Source: Devosia sp. 66-22
GTDB lineage: Bacteria; Pseudomonadota; Alphaproteobacteria; Rhizobiales; Devosiaceae
Length of the DNA: 64,000 nt
Reading direction: 5' to 3'
Assembly (NCBI GenBank): GCA_001899065.1
Contig: MKUZ01000014.1
Span: forward strand, 55,021 to 119,020
Of the stretch, positions 15,178 to 24,069 are shown one piece after another; the first letter of the stretch is position 1, and the number at the start of each line of letters is the position of its first letter. A program made the translations under genes and the position numbers. The notes under the pieces are model-generated. The model made no database searches. It worked only from the letters and a program-made list of their open reading frames with translations, and was not told where the DNA came from.

Positions 15178-16869
15178 GTGGAGCTAACTAAACTGAAGAT
15201 TGCTGCGCTCGGCACAGTCGCTCTGGCCGTTGTCGCCAGCGCCGCGCCGGTCCTGGCCCAGGAGGAAGTGATCCTGCGCCTGCTGCCGGCCCACACCGAC
15301 GCGATGGTCGAGAACTACAACCCGAACAACCCTGGACCGGGTGCGCAGCAGCGTACGCGCGACTTCACCTACGAGCCGCTCTGGATCGACAACATCTGGC
15401 ATCCCGGCGTGAGCGAGGAAGCCCTGGCCGTGGCCTGGGAAGTCGGTGCCGACATGAAGTCCGTCACCTACAAGCTGCGCCAAGGCGTCAAGTGGAGCGA
15501 CGGCGAGGACTTCAACGCGGACGACGTCGTGTTCTCGTTCGAATACGCCAAGGCTCACGCGGACTATCCGATGGGCATCGACGTCTACAATGGCGAGACG
15601 GGCAACGTGGCCAGCGCCGAGAAGATCGACGACTACACGGTCAAGTTCACCCTGCATGAAGCCGACGCTCTGGCCCGTTACGGCCTCAACGGCCTCTACC
15701 CGCTGCCCGAGCACGTCTGGAAGGACGTCGCCGACCCCAAGAACTTCGCCAACCTCGACGTCGTCGCGACGGGCCCGTGGACGAAGCCGCGCAACTTCTC
15801 GCGCAACGGCTACGACATGTGCCGCAACGAGCTGTTCCGAGGGAACGCGGACAATGCGATCGACTGCCTGCGCTTCCCGCAGATGAACGGCAACGAGCAG
15901 ACCGTGGCCGCTATCTCGGCCGGCGACCTCGACTGGCTGGGCGACGGCTTGACCGATCCGGACGTGACGTTCCTGCCGCAGTCGGAATTCAACCACTACT
16001 GGCTCCCGGCTGGCTCGGACGTGAACCTGCAGCTCAACACGACCAAGGCGCCGTTCAACAACCTCGCGTTCCGCCAGGCCATCTCGGTGGCCACCGACCG
16101 CCAGACCCTGCTGGACGTGTCGACCTTCGGCCTGACGACGGCGACGAAGTTCCCCATCGGCACCGGTGAAATGTACAGCACCTGGTACGATGAGGCGGCC
16201 CTCGCCCCCTACACCTGGCTGATGGAATACAATCCCGAGAAGGCCAAGGAACTCCTCGACGGCGCCGGCTTCGTGGACAAGGACGGCGACGGCTGGCGCG
16301 ACAATCCCGATGGGACTCCGATCGCGTTCGGCATCTCGATGCCGTCGGGCTGGACCGACTGGGTGAACTCGGGGCAGACGGTTGCCGAGAACCTGCAGGA
16401 CGTCGGGATCAACGCCTCGCTCAAGACGATGGACCAGGGCGCCTGGTTCGACGCCGTGCCCAAGGGTGACTTCGACGTGTACGTCATGTGGACCAATGGT
16501 GGTCCGACGCCGTACAACCAGTACCAGCCGATGTTCAACCCGCGCCTGATGCAGCCCGGCCAGATCGACTTCCAGTCGATGCATCAGTTGCCGATCCCGG
16601 CCATCGAAACGGCCCTCGCCAAGTTCAAGAGCACGGCCAATCTCGATGAGCAGAAGGCGGCGCTGACCGACATCCACAAGCTGGTTGCGGAGAACGTGCC
16701 GGTCGTTTCGCTGTTCGCGAACCCGATCTGGTACGAGTACTCGACCCGCCGCTTCACCGGCTGGGTGACCGAAGAGAACCCCTTCGTTCGTCCGCAGGTG
16801 CACGACGGCAACCGTGAGCGCGTGCTGCACGCTCTCGCGCTCAAGCCCATCGAAGGCGCCAAGTTCTAA
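15178..16869 (+). CDS. ABC transporter solute-binding protein, family 5 (Opp/Dpp/cello-oligosaccharide type)
   Basis: Periplasmic receptor of the locus A transporter, 563 residues, typical for family 5. It starts at GTG with a strong GGAGGAGG 8 bases upstream. The signal peptide ends AAPVLAQ-E. Mature features include YEPLWIDN, the GVKWSDGEDFNADDVVFSFEYAK block that marks SBP_bac_5, and a C-terminal IHKLVAENVPVVSLFANPIW. Family 5 contains peptide, nickel and oligosaccharide receptors; the LacI regulator and sugar-rich surroundings favour an oligosaccharide such as a cello- or galacto-oligomer, which is inference. Its ribosome-binding region (15165-15175) is perfectly complementary over 11 nt to the candidate sRNA at 3189. 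Confidence 0.88.
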   Translation: MELTKLKIAALGTVALAVVASAAPVLAQEEVILRLLPAHTDAMVENYNPNNPGPGAQQRTRDFTYEPLWIDNIWHPGVSEEALAVAWEVGADMKSVTYKLRQGVKWSDGEDFNADDVVFSFEYAKAHADYPMGIDVYNGETGNVASAEKIDDYTVKFTLHEADALARYGLNGLYPLPEHVWKDVADPKNFANLDVVATGPWTKPRNFSRNGYDMCRNELFRGNADNAIDCLRFPQMNGNEQTVAAISAGDLDWLGDGLTDPDVTFLPQSEFNHYWLPAGSDVNLQLNTTKAPFNNLAFRQAISVATDRQTLLDVSTFGLTTATKFPIGTGEMYSTWYDEAALAPYTWLMEYNPEKAKELLDGAGFVDKDGDGWRDNPDGTPIAFGISMPSGWTDWVNSGQTVAENLQDVGINASLKTMDQGAWFDAVPKGDFDVYVMWTNGGPTPYNQYQPMFNPRLMQPGQIDFQSMHQLPIPAIETALAKFKSTANLDEQKAALTDIHKLVAENVPVVSLFANPIWYEYSTRRFTGWVTEENPFVRPQVHDGNRERVLHALALKPIEGAKF

Positions 16870-16880
16870 GCTAGGCTGAG

Positions 16881-16912
16881 TGGCGGGGCCTCTGCTTCAA
16901 GAGGTCCTGCCA
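16881..16912 (+). terminator. Hairpin after the locus A binding-protein gene
   Basis: A 13 bp stem (TGGCGGGGCCTCT with AGAGGTCCTGCCA, two G-U pairs) encloses a 6-base loop. No T-run follows, so it probably stabilises the upstream mRNA and lowers permease expression rather than ending transcription. Confidence 0.55.
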
Positions 16913-16940
16913 CCCGCTATTTCGAGGGAGAGCTCGCCGC

Positions 16941-17918
16941 ATGATTTTCCTTGCTAGACGAATTGCGTTCTATTTCGCGGCGTTTTTCCTCGCCATCACG
17001 TTCAACTTCCTGATCCCCCGGCTGATGCCGGGCAGCCCGTCAGACCGCATCATCGCTTCCTTCCAGGGGCGCCTGAACGAGTCGCAGATTGCGGCGATCC
17101 GCAAGGCCTATGGCTTCGAGGGAAATCTCTGGGAGCAGTACGTCACTTACGTACAGAGCGTGTTCCGGCTCGATTTCGGCATCTCGACGGTGCAGTTTCC
17201 CGAGCCGACGGCCTCGCTGCTGTTCTACGGCGCGCAATGGACGCTGGTGATCGTCGGCCTCGCGATCTTCTTTGCCTTCTTCATCGGCAGCTTCATGGGC
17301 ATTCACGCGGCCTGGAACCGCGGCGGCTTCTTCGACAGCTTCTTTACGCCCATCAATGTGATGATGAACGCCTTCACACCGGCCATTGTGGCGCTGGTAC
17401 TGTTCTATGCGTTCTCACTGCAGCTCAAATGGTTTCCGCTGGGCCGTGCGCACGACCCAAATCTGATGCCGAACTGGTTTGATCTCAAGTTCGTGGGCAG
17501 CGTCCTCTATCATGCCACGCTCCCGGTGCTGTCGATCTTCCTGGTCAGCTTCGGCGGCTGGCACCTGGGCATGCGCAACGTGATGATCAACCTCCTCAAC
17601 GAGGACTTTGTCGTCATGGCGCGCGCCAAGGGGCTCAGCGAGAACCGGATCAAGTATCGCTACGTCGCCCGGAACGCTATTCTCCCGCAGATCACCGCGC
17701 TGGCGCTGTCGATCGGCTTTGCGCTGGGCGGGGCCCTGGTGACCGAGCAGGTGTTCAACTACCCGGGGCTCGGCAAGTTCACCTTCACGGCGATCGGCGC
17801 GCGCGACTACTCCTTCATCCAGGGACAATTGCTGCTGCTGACCTGCTCGGTGCTGGTGGCCAATCTGCTTTCGGACATCGCCAATGTCATTCTCGATCCG
17901 CGGCTCAGGGGCCGCTAG
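16941..17918 (+). CDS. ABC transporter permease, OppB/DppB type
   Basis: One of two inner-membrane subunits of the locus A importer, 325 residues with about six helices. The N-terminal FLIPRLMPGSPSDR and the C-terminal LVTEQVFNYPGLGKFTFTAI are typical of OppB-type permeases. The ATPase-coupling EAA-like loop is VVMARAKGLSENRIKYRYV. The start ATG is 71 bases after the binding-protein gene with GAGGGAG upstream. It is followed 11 bases later by the OppC-type partner. Confidence 0.92.
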   Translation: MIFLARRIAFYFAAFFLAITFNFLIPRLMPGSPSDRIIASFQGRLNESQIAAIRKAYGFEGNLWEQYVTYVQSVFRLDFGISTVQFPEPTASLLFYGAQWTLVIVGLAIFFAFFIGSFMGIHAAWNRGGFFDSFFTPINVMMNAFTPAIVALVLFYAFSLQLKWFPLGRAHDPNLMPNWFDLKFVGSVLYHATLPVLSIFLVSFGGWHLGMRNVMINLLNEDFVVMARAKGLSENRIKYRYVARNAILPQITALALSIGFALGGALVTEQVFNYPGLGKFTFTAIGARDYSFIQGQLLLLTCSVLVANLLSDIANVILDPRLRGR

Positions 17919-17929
17919 GGGAGACGACC

Positions 17930-18964
17930 ATGAGTGAACTTGCTCACACGCCGGCTTTCCCGCTCCGCGCTGAGAGTGCCGCCGACCTCGCCGCGGCAGC
18001 GCCCAGCCATCCGGAGCTGATGCGCGAACTGGGCGTGCGGCCGCGTCCGGGCTGGACCGCCAATTTGCCGGCCGGCCTCGCCTCGTTCCTGACCAATGGC
18101 AAGGGGATGGCCGGGGTCATCATCCTGCTGGTGCTGGTCGTGATGTCTGCGGCGGCGCCGCTGCTGAGCGACTACAATCCCAATCGCCGCGCCGGCAAGC
18201 CACATGTGATGCCCAGCTATGAGCATGTGCTGGGCACGACGCGGCTGGGCAAGGACGTGTTCACGCAGCTCGTCTATGGCGGCCGGGTCAGCCTCAGCGT
18301 GGGCATCGGCGCCGGGGCCTTCGCCGCGCTGATCGGTCTCGCGCTCGGAATCTCGGCGGGGTACTTTGGCGGCCGGACCGACGAGATCATCAGTTTCTTC
18401 GTGAACGTGGTGCTCGTCTTACCTGGGCTGCCACTCATCATCGTGATTGCGACAATGGTGGAGGCGGCGAGCCCGATGGTCATCGGCCTTGTCCTTGCCT
18501 TGACCGGCTGGGGCTGGGCGGCGCGAACGATCCGAACGCAGACCCTGTCGCTGCGCACGCGCGAATTCGTGCTGTCGGCGGAACTGCTGGGTGAGAAGAA
18601 ATGGCGGATCATCCTGATCGAGATCTTCCCCAACATGCTGAGCTTCTTCATGGGCGGCCTCGTGCTGGGCACGATCGCGGCGATCCTTGCGGAAGCGGCG
18701 CTCGAGTTCATCGGGCTGGGCGATCCCAATGCGGTGACCTGGGGCACGATGCTGTTCTGGGCGCAGAACAACCTCGCGCTGCAGAGCGGCGCCTGGTGGG
18801 AAATCTGGCCGCCCTGCATTGCCATCATGCTGACCGGCGCCGCGCTGGTGCTGGTCAATTTCGCGGTGGACGAGATCACCAACCCGCAGCTCAAGGCCTC
18901 GCGCAAGATCGGACGGATCAAGCGCTTCCTCACGCGTCGTGGAAGGGGCGCCGATGTCTTCTGA
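17930..18964 (+). CDS. ABC transporter permease, OppC/DppC type
   Basis: Second membrane subunit of the locus A importer, 344 residues. It has a roughly 60-residue cytoplasmic N-terminus, one helix, then the five-helix core starting near LGTTRLGKDVFTQLVYGGRVSL, the usual OppC entry motif. The coupling loop is LRTREFVLSAELLGEKKWR, and EAALEFIGLGDP is the conserved OppC segment. The gene overlaps the next ATPase gene by 11 bases. Confidence 0.92.
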   Translation: MSELAHTPAFPLRAESAADLAAAAPSHPELMRELGVRPRPGWTANLPAGLASFLTNGKGMAGVIILLVLVVMSAAAPLLSDYNPNRRAGKPHVMPSYEHVLGTTRLGKDVFTQLVYGGRVSLSVGIGAGAFAALIGLALGISAGYFGGRTDEIISFFVNVVLVLPGLPLIIVIATMVEAASPMVIGLVLALTGWGWAARTIRTQTLSLRTREFVLSAELLGEKKWRIILIEIFPNMLSFFMGGLVLGTIAAILAEAALEFIGLGDPNAVTWGTMLFWAQNNLALQSGAWWEIWPPCIAIMLTGAALVLVNFAVDEITNPQLKASRKIGRIKRFLTRRGRGADVF

Positions 18965-19925
18965 TCGCGTTCTGCTCGAGGTGCGCAACCTCACGGTCGA
19001 CTACGTCGGCGACAATTCCATCGCGCGGGCGGTCGACGGCATCGACTTCGACATCCGCGAGGGCGAGGCCTTCGGGCTGGCCGGCGAGAGCGGCTGCGGC
19101 AAATCCACCGTCGCCTTCGCGCTGGCGCGGCTGACGCGCCTGCCCGGCCTCGTCAGCGGCGGGGAGGTCAAGCTCGACGGCGAAGACGTACTCAAGTTCG
19201 ACAAGGCGCGGCTCAAGGCCTATCGCTGGCGCGAGGTCAGTTTCGTGTTCCAGTCGGCGATGAATGCGCTCAATCCGGTGATCCCGATCTCCGAGCAGAT
19301 CATCGACGTGATCGAGACGCACGAGCCGAACCTGGGCAAGGAGGGGGCGCGCAAGCGGGCGGTGGAGCTGTTCGAGCTGATCGGTATTCCGCCGGCGCGG
19401 CTCGACGAGTATTCGCACCAGTTCTCGGGCGGCATGCGGCAGCGCATCTGCATCGCGATCGCCCTGGCGCTGAAGCCGCGGCTGATCATCATGGACGAGC
19501 CCACCACCGCGCTCGACGTGGTGGTGCAGCGCGACATCATCGAGCAGATCGTCGAGCTCAAGAACCGGCTCGGCTTCTCGGTGCTGTTCATCACGCACGA
19601 CCTCGGCCTGATGATCGAGTTCTGCGACCGCATCGGCGTGATGTATTCGGGCGAGCTGGTGGAGGTCGCCCCGTCGGGCTCGATCCTCACCAACCCGCAG
19701 CATCCCTACACCAAGGCACTGGGCAACAGCTTTCCGCCGCTCACCGGACCGCGGGTGCGGCTTGAGGGCATTTCCGGCACGCCGCCGCGGCTCACCGACC
19801 TGCCGGTCGGCTGCCGCTTCGCGGCGCGCTGCCCCTATGCGATGCCGGTCTGCCGCGAGCAGGCGCCGGCGCTGCGCTTCCATCCCGAACACCAGAGCGA
19901 GGCCGCATGTCACTTGCTGAATTAG
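18954..19925 (+). CDS. ABC transporter ATP-binding protein, OppD/DppD type
   Basis: First of two ATPases powering the locus A importer, 323 residues. Walker A is GESGCGKST, the Q-loop is in FVFQSAMNALNPV, the signature is FSGGMRQRICIAIALAL, and Walker B is LIIMDEPTTALD. The Opp-specific C-terminal domain carries GCRFAARCPYAMPVC, the cysteine motif seen in OppD and DppD. The ATG at 18954 follows GGAAGGGG and overlaps the end of the permease gene. Confidence 0.93.
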   Translation: MSSDRVLLEVRNLTVDYVGDNSIARAVDGIDFDIREGEAFGLAGESGCGKSTVAFALARLTRLPGLVSGGEVKLDGEDVLKFDKARLKAYRWREVSFVFQSAMNALNPVIPISEQIIDVIETHEPNLGKEGARKRAVELFELIGIPPARLDEYSHQFSGGMRQRICIAIALALKPRLIIMDEPTTALDVVVQRDIIEQIVELKNRLGFSVLFITHDLGLMIEFCDRIGVMYSGELVEVAPSGSILTNPQHPYTKALGNSFPPLTGPRVRLEGISGTPPRLTDLPVGCRFAARCPYAMPVCREQAPALRFHPEHQSEAACHLLN

Positions 19926-20923
19926 ACGCCGCGGGCGTGACGAACACCGCCGCAGCGCCGGTGGTGGAGCTGGACAGCGTCGACAAGGACTTTGCGCTGG
20001 GCGGGATCTTCGCCAAGCAGACGGTGCTGCGCGCCCTCACCGGCGTGTCGCTGAAACTGACGCGCGGCCGCGCGCTGGCGCTGGTGGGCGAGTCGGGCTC
20101 GGGCAAGTCGACCTGCGCGCGCATGGTGGCTGGCGTCTACAAGCCGACGCGCGGCCATGTGCGGTTCAAGGGCGAAGACACGGCGGCCATGCGTGGCCAG
20201 CGGCTGCAGAAATATCGCTCGGAAGTGCAGATGGTGTTCCAGGATCCGTTCGGATCGCTGAACCCCACGCAGAGCATCGGTTATCACCTGGTCCGGCCGC
20301 TGCGGCTCCACCGGCCCGAGCTGAGCGGCAAGGCGGTGGAGGCGGAAGCGCTGGCGCTGCTCGAGAGCGTCGGTCTGCACCCGGCGGCGGACTATTTCAA
20401 GCGGCGCCCGCATGAGCTCAGCGGCGGGCAGCGGCAGCGCGTGGCGATCGCGCGCGCCCTCTCGGTCCATCCGGAAGTGCTGCTGGCCGATGAGCCGACC
20501 TCGATGCTCGACGTGTCGGTGCGGCTCGGCATCCTCAACCTGCTCGAGGATCTGAAGCAGGAGCGGCAGCTCGCCGCGCTCTACATCACGCACGACATCG
20601 CGACGGCGCGCTATTTCGCCGAGGACACGGCGGTGCTCTATGCCGGGCATCTGGTGGAGCAGGGGCCGAGCGAGGTGATCACCGACCGGCCGCGCCATCC
20701 CTACACGCAATTGCTGATCGAGTCGGTGCCCAATCCGGCGCGCAAGATCGCGACGGGCAAGGCGCGGCGCGCCACGGACATTCCGCTGTGGACGCATGAG
20801 AGCCGCGGCTGCCCGTTCGTCTCGCGCTGCCCCAAGGCGACCGCCATCTGCAAGGAAGAGATGCCAGGCCCGACGCCGCTGGGAAACGGCCACATGGCGC
20901 GCTGCCACCATATCGAGGGGTAG
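19907..20923 (+). CDS. ABC transporter ATP-binding protein, OppF/DppF type
   Basis: Second ATPase of the locus A importer, 338 residues, overlapping its partner by 19 bases. Walker A is GESGSGKST, the signature is LSGGQRQRVAIARALSV and Walker B is VLLADEPTSMLD; QMVFQDPFGSLNPTQS is the OppF-type Q-loop. The C-terminal cysteine motif is GCPFVSRCPKATAIC. It completes a five-gene transporter preceded by its regulator. A pair of inverted palindromes follows the stop and separates it from the convergent glucosidase gene. Confidence 0.93.
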   Translation: MSLAELDAAGVTNTAAAPVVELDSVDKDFALGGIFAKQTVLRALTGVSLKLTRGRALALVGESGSGKSTCARMVAGVYKPTRGHVRFKGEDTAAMRGQRLQKYRSEVQMVFQDPFGSLNPTQSIGYHLVRPLRLHRPELSGKAVEAEALALLESVGLHPAADYFKRRPHELSGGQRQRVAIARALSVHPEVLLADEPTSMLDVSVRLGILNLLEDLKQERQLAALYITHDIATARYFAEDTAVLYAGHLVEQGPSEVITDRPRHPYTQLLIESVPNPARKIATGKARRATDIPLWTHESRGCPFVSRCPKATAICKEEMPGPTPLGNGHMARCHHIEG

Positions 20924-20979
20924 CGGGGGACCCGGTGCGAGCGGCCTTGCCACGTTGCGCCGAACCCTCCACTGGCACT

Positions 20980-21045
20980 CCCCAGCGAAAGCTGGGGTCC
21001 AGGCGCTGGCGCAAGGTGAGAAATGGGTCCCAGCTTTCGCTGGGA
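20980..21045. repeat. Pair of inverted REP-like palindromes
   Basis: CCCCAGC-GAAA-GCTGGGG (20980-20997) is followed 30 bases later by the same element inverted, TCCCAGC-TTTC-GCTGGGA (21028-21045). The head-to-head arrangement between two convergent genes resembles a BIME built from REP elements. It probably serves as a bidirectional mRNA end. Whether the unit recurs elsewhere cannot be seen from this window. Confidence 0.7.
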
Positions 21046-21073
21046 AGTCAGCGGAGATGGCGGTGGTCTCTCA

Positions 21074-22726
21074 CTAGAACTGGAAGCTGCGGTCGGCGAG
21101 GCCGGTGATCACCTCGAATGGCGCCAGCGTCGCACGCTCGCGCAATAGCGCGGGAGCCGCGTCGAGCAGCGGCTGCCAGTCGCCGCGCAGGGCCGCGGGA
21201 ATATCGATTGTCACATCGCGCGCCGTGAAGTTGGCGATCACCAGCAGCGACTGCGTGTCGAGCGTGCGGGTGTAGGCGAACACCTCCGGATGCGCTTCGA
21301 GCCAGGGCGTGTAGCGGCCGTCGATGACGAGCGGCAGCGTCCTGCGCAGCGCGATCAGCCGCCGATAGTGGGTGAGGATCGACTCCGGATCGGCCTTGGC
21401 CGCCGCGACGTTGATGCGCTCGTAGTTGGGGTTGGCCTCGATCCACGGCGTGCCGGCGGTGAAGCCCGCGTGTGCGGCATCGTTCCACTGCATCGGCGTG
21501 CGAGAATTGTCGCGGCCATTTTCGTTCGCGCCGGTGATGAAGTCGGTCTCGGGCAGGCCGGCCTCGAGGTGTAGTCGGTGCATGTTGAGGGTCTCGATGT
21601 CGCGGTACTGTTCGATCGAGCTGAAGGGCACATTGGTCATGCCGATTTCTTCGCCCTGATACACGTAGGGTGTGCCCTTGAGCAGGTGCAGAACCGTTGC
21701 CAGCATCTTGGCGGACTCCACCCGGTAGCGCTTGTCGTCGCCGTATTTGGAGACGGCGCGCGGCAGGTCGTGATTGCCCCAGAACAGCGAGTTCCAGCCG
21801 TCGTCGGCGAGGGCCGTCTGCCAGCGGCCGATGACGCGCTTGAGCGCCACGAGGTCGAACGGCTTGGGCTGCCATTTGCCCCAGGTCTCATGCCACTGCT
21901 GCATCACCTGCTCGAACTGGAACACCATCGACAGCTCGGCCCGATCGCGCCCGGAGTAGAGCAGGGCGGTGGCCGGCGTGGCGCTCCAGCTCTCGCCGAC
22001 GGTCATCACGTCGCGACCGGCGAGCGTCTCGCGGTGCATCTCCTGGATGTAGTCGTGCAGCTTCGGGCCGTCGGCGGTGATGCCGCGATCCGGTTCCTTG
22101 GCGATGAGGTTGATCACGTCCATGCGGAAGCCGGCGATGCCGCGCTCGAGCCACCAGTTCATCATGCGATAGATGTCGGCGCGGAGCTCGGGATTGGCCC
22201 AGTTGAGATCCGGCTGCTCGGGGGCGAACTGGTGGAACCAGTACTGGCCGGTAGCGGGATCGAGCGTCCAGGCGGGACCGCCGAAGGTCGACTGGATGTC
22301 GTTGGGCAGGCCGCCATCGGGCGCCGGATCGCGCCAGACATAGTAGTCGCGATAGCGGCTGTCGCGTGACGAGCGGGCATCGAGGAACCAGCGGTGCTGG
22401 TCGGAGGTGTGGTTGACCACGAGGTCGAGCAGGATGCCGATGCCGCGCACCTTCGCCTCGGCGACGAGCCGGTCGAAATCCTCGAGCGTGCCGAACATGG
22501 GCGCGATCGCCTGGTAGTCGGCGATATCGTAGCCATTGTCGCGCATCGGCGAGGCGCAGATCGGCGACAGCCAGATCACGCCGATGCCGAGGTCGCGCAG
22601 ATAGTCGAGCTTGCCGATGATGCCGGGAATGTCGCCGATGCCGTCGCCATTGCTGTCGGCGAAACTGCGCGGATAGATCTGGTACACGGTGGCGCTCTGC
22701 CACCAGTGGCGGGACGTCTGGGTCAT
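21074..22726 (-). CDS. GH13 alpha-glucosidase, probably oligo-1,6-glucosidase (isomaltase type)
   Basis: A 550-residue cytoplasmic GH13 enzyme that would release glucose from the non-reducing ends of imported oligosaccharides. The calcium-loop SNGDGIGD, nucleophile Asp203 (GFRMDVIN), acid/base Glu245 (TVGESWS) and transition-state Asp320 (WGNHD) are present. The residue after the nucleophile is Val204; in characterised relatives valine there goes with alpha-1,6 specificity and alanine or threonine with alpha-1,4. The ATG at 22726 places the start at the conserved WWQSATVYQIYPRSF; no signal peptide. It follows the ROK regulator gene by 13 bases, and the GH66 gene of the divergent operon fits an isomalto-oligosaccharide pathway. 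Confidence 0.9.
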   Translation of the reverse strand: MTQTSRHWWQSATVYQIYPRSFADSNGDGIGDIPGIIGKLDYLRDLGIGVIWLSPICASPMRDNGYDIADYQAIAPMFGTLEDFDRLVAEAKVRGIGILLDLVVNHTSDQHRWFLDARSSRDSRYRDYYVWRDPAPDGGLPNDIQSTFGGPAWTLDPATGQYWFHQFAPEQPDLNWANPELRADIYRMMNWWLERGIAGFRMDVINLIAKEPDRGITADGPKLHDYIQEMHRETLAGRDVMTVGESWSATPATALLYSGRDRAELSMVFQFEQVMQQWHETWGKWQPKPFDLVALKRVIGRWQTALADDGWNSLFWGNHDLPRAVSKYGDDKRYRVESAKMLATVLHLLKGTPYVYQGEEIGMTNVPFSSIEQYRDIETLNMHRLHLEAGLPETDFITGANENGRDNSRTPMQWNDAAHAGFTAGTPWIEANPNYERINVAAAKADPESILTHYRRLIALRRTLPLVIDGRYTPWLEAHPEVFAYTRTLDTQSLLVIANFTARDVTIDIPAALRGDWQPLLDAAPALLRERATLAPFEVITGLADRSFQF

Positions 22727-22739
22727 CGGGGTCTCGATA

Positions 22740-23897
22740 TCAGGGTTCGTCGCTGCGGTGTCCGAGCACGAAGGTCTGGATGGCGACGACGGCGGCGCCG
22801 CGGCACCACTCGATGTTCTCGCCGGAGCGGATGGTGAGGGGGAGGGCGGCGGTGCGTGGATCGCGGTCGGCACGGAGGCCGGCGTCCACCGCCTCCGAGG
22901 CGACGGCGGCGAGACGCACACCCTCGCCGCCGAGTACCACTGTTTGGGGCATTGTCAGATTGGCGATGGCGGCGAGCAGGCGGCCGAGGCCGCGGCCGGC
23001 ATCGTCGACGATGCGGCGCGCCGCCGGTTCGCCCGAGGCGGCGAGGTTCAGCGCGGTCTTATAGGTGAGCGGCTTGCCCAGCGCCTGCGACACCGACTGG
23101 GTGATGGCGCTGTCGGTGAGGATGGCCTTGGCGCAGCCGCGGTGACCCTCCGAGCACACCGGCCCGAACGGATCGAGCGGCCAATGGCCGATGAGGCCGA
23201 TGCCGTAGTCGTCATTGCGCACGATCTCGTCGTGGATGACGAGGCCGTAGCCAATGCCGGCGCCCAGCGTCACCACCGCGAAGCGGTCGAGGCCGCGTCC
23301 GGCGCCGAACCAGTGCTCGTACTCGGTGAAGGCGACGAGGTCGTTCTCGATGATCGTCGGAATGCCGGTCGCGGCCTCGACCATCTGGCCCAGTGAAACG
23401 TCGCTCCATTTGAGGAAGGGCGCACTGCGCACCACGCCATGCGCCTCGATCAGCCCGCCAACGCCGATGCCGATGGCGGTGATATCGGGCGTGCCGCGCG
23501 CCAGGGATTTCGCCAGCTCGGCGATGGCCGCGACGACGGCCTCGGGGTCGGTGGCGGTAAGACGGCGGGTCTCTGTCGCCTTCACATTGGCGCGCAGATC
23601 GGTGGTGACGCCGAGCACTTCATCGGCCATCAGCTTCATGCCGATGAAGCGGCGCGATTCCGGCACGATGTCGAGCAGCTGCTGCGGGCGCCCGACACGG
23701 CCATCGGCCTGCTCGCCGGCTTCGACGAGCAGGCCGCTCTCGAGCAGTGGATTGGCGAGGCGGGTGAGAGAGGCGGAAGAGAGATCGAGCCGGCGCGCCA
23801 CTTCGCTGCGCGACAGGGGGCCGTGAATCAGCACCTCGAGCGCAACCGCGCGGTCGGCCCCGTTGCCGGGTGTCCAGCGTGGCGTGGTGATTCTCAT
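22740..23897 (-). CDS. ROK-family transcriptional regulator of locus B
   Basis: A 385-residue repressor of the NagC/Mlc/XylR type. The N-terminal winged helix-turn-helix is in GPLSRSEVARRLDLSSASLTRLANPL. The ROK domain follows, with GIGVGGLI, the zinc-site region GHRGCAK, and LGAGIGYGLV. The ATG at 23897 has a poor ribosome site, but no better start is seen. The gene is divergent from the locus B transporter and directly upstream of the isomaltase gene. The intergenic inverted repeat at 24000 is the natural candidate for its operator. Confidence 0.9.
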   Translation of the reverse strand: MRITTPRWTPGNGADRAVALEVLIHGPLSRSEVARRLDLSSASLTRLANPLLESGLLVEAGEQADGRVGRPQQLLDIVPESRRFIGMKLMADEVLGVTTDLRANVKATETRRLTATDPEAVVAAIAELAKSLARGTPDITAIGIGVGGLIEAHGVVRSAPFLKWSDVSLGQMVEAATGIPTIIENDLVAFTEYEHWFGAGRGLDRFAVVTLGAGIGYGLVIHDEIVRNDDYGIGLIGHWPLDPFGPVCSEGHRGCAKAILTDSAITQSVSQALGKPLTYKTALNLAASGEPAARRIVDDAGRGLGRLLAAIANLTMPQTVVLGGEGVRLAAVASEAVDAGLRADRDPRTAALPLTIRSGENIEWCRGAAVVAIQTFVLGHRSDEP

Positions 23898-23992
23898 GTC
23901 GGCCGGTTTGTCCTCATATCGAGCGCTCTACCGCATCGCTTTTCTTTTGCCAAGAAACTTAATGTGCCGAGATTCTGGCTCCGAGATGCCGA

Positions 23993-24020
23993 TTGACAGC
24001 CTAATTAGTTCCGACATAAA
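23993..24020 (+). promoter_or_regulatory. Promoter of the locus B transporter operon
   Basis: TTGACA (23993-23998) and CATAAA (24015-24020) are spaced by 16 bases. The inverted repeat at 24000-24029 covers the spacer and the -10. Confidence 0.6.
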
Positions 24021-24029
24021 ACTATTAGG
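24000..24029. promoter_or_regulatory. Probable ROK operator
   Basis: CCTAATTAGTT and AACTATTAGG form inverted arms (10 matching pairs with a one-base offset) around a 9-base A/T-rich spacer. Long A/T-rich arms are usual for ROK repressors, and the site lies across the predicted promoter in the region shared with the ROK gene. Confidence 0.6.
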
Positions 24030-24069
24030 ATGGGTCCGACAGAGGCCCGGGTCTTTGGAGGACACCCCG

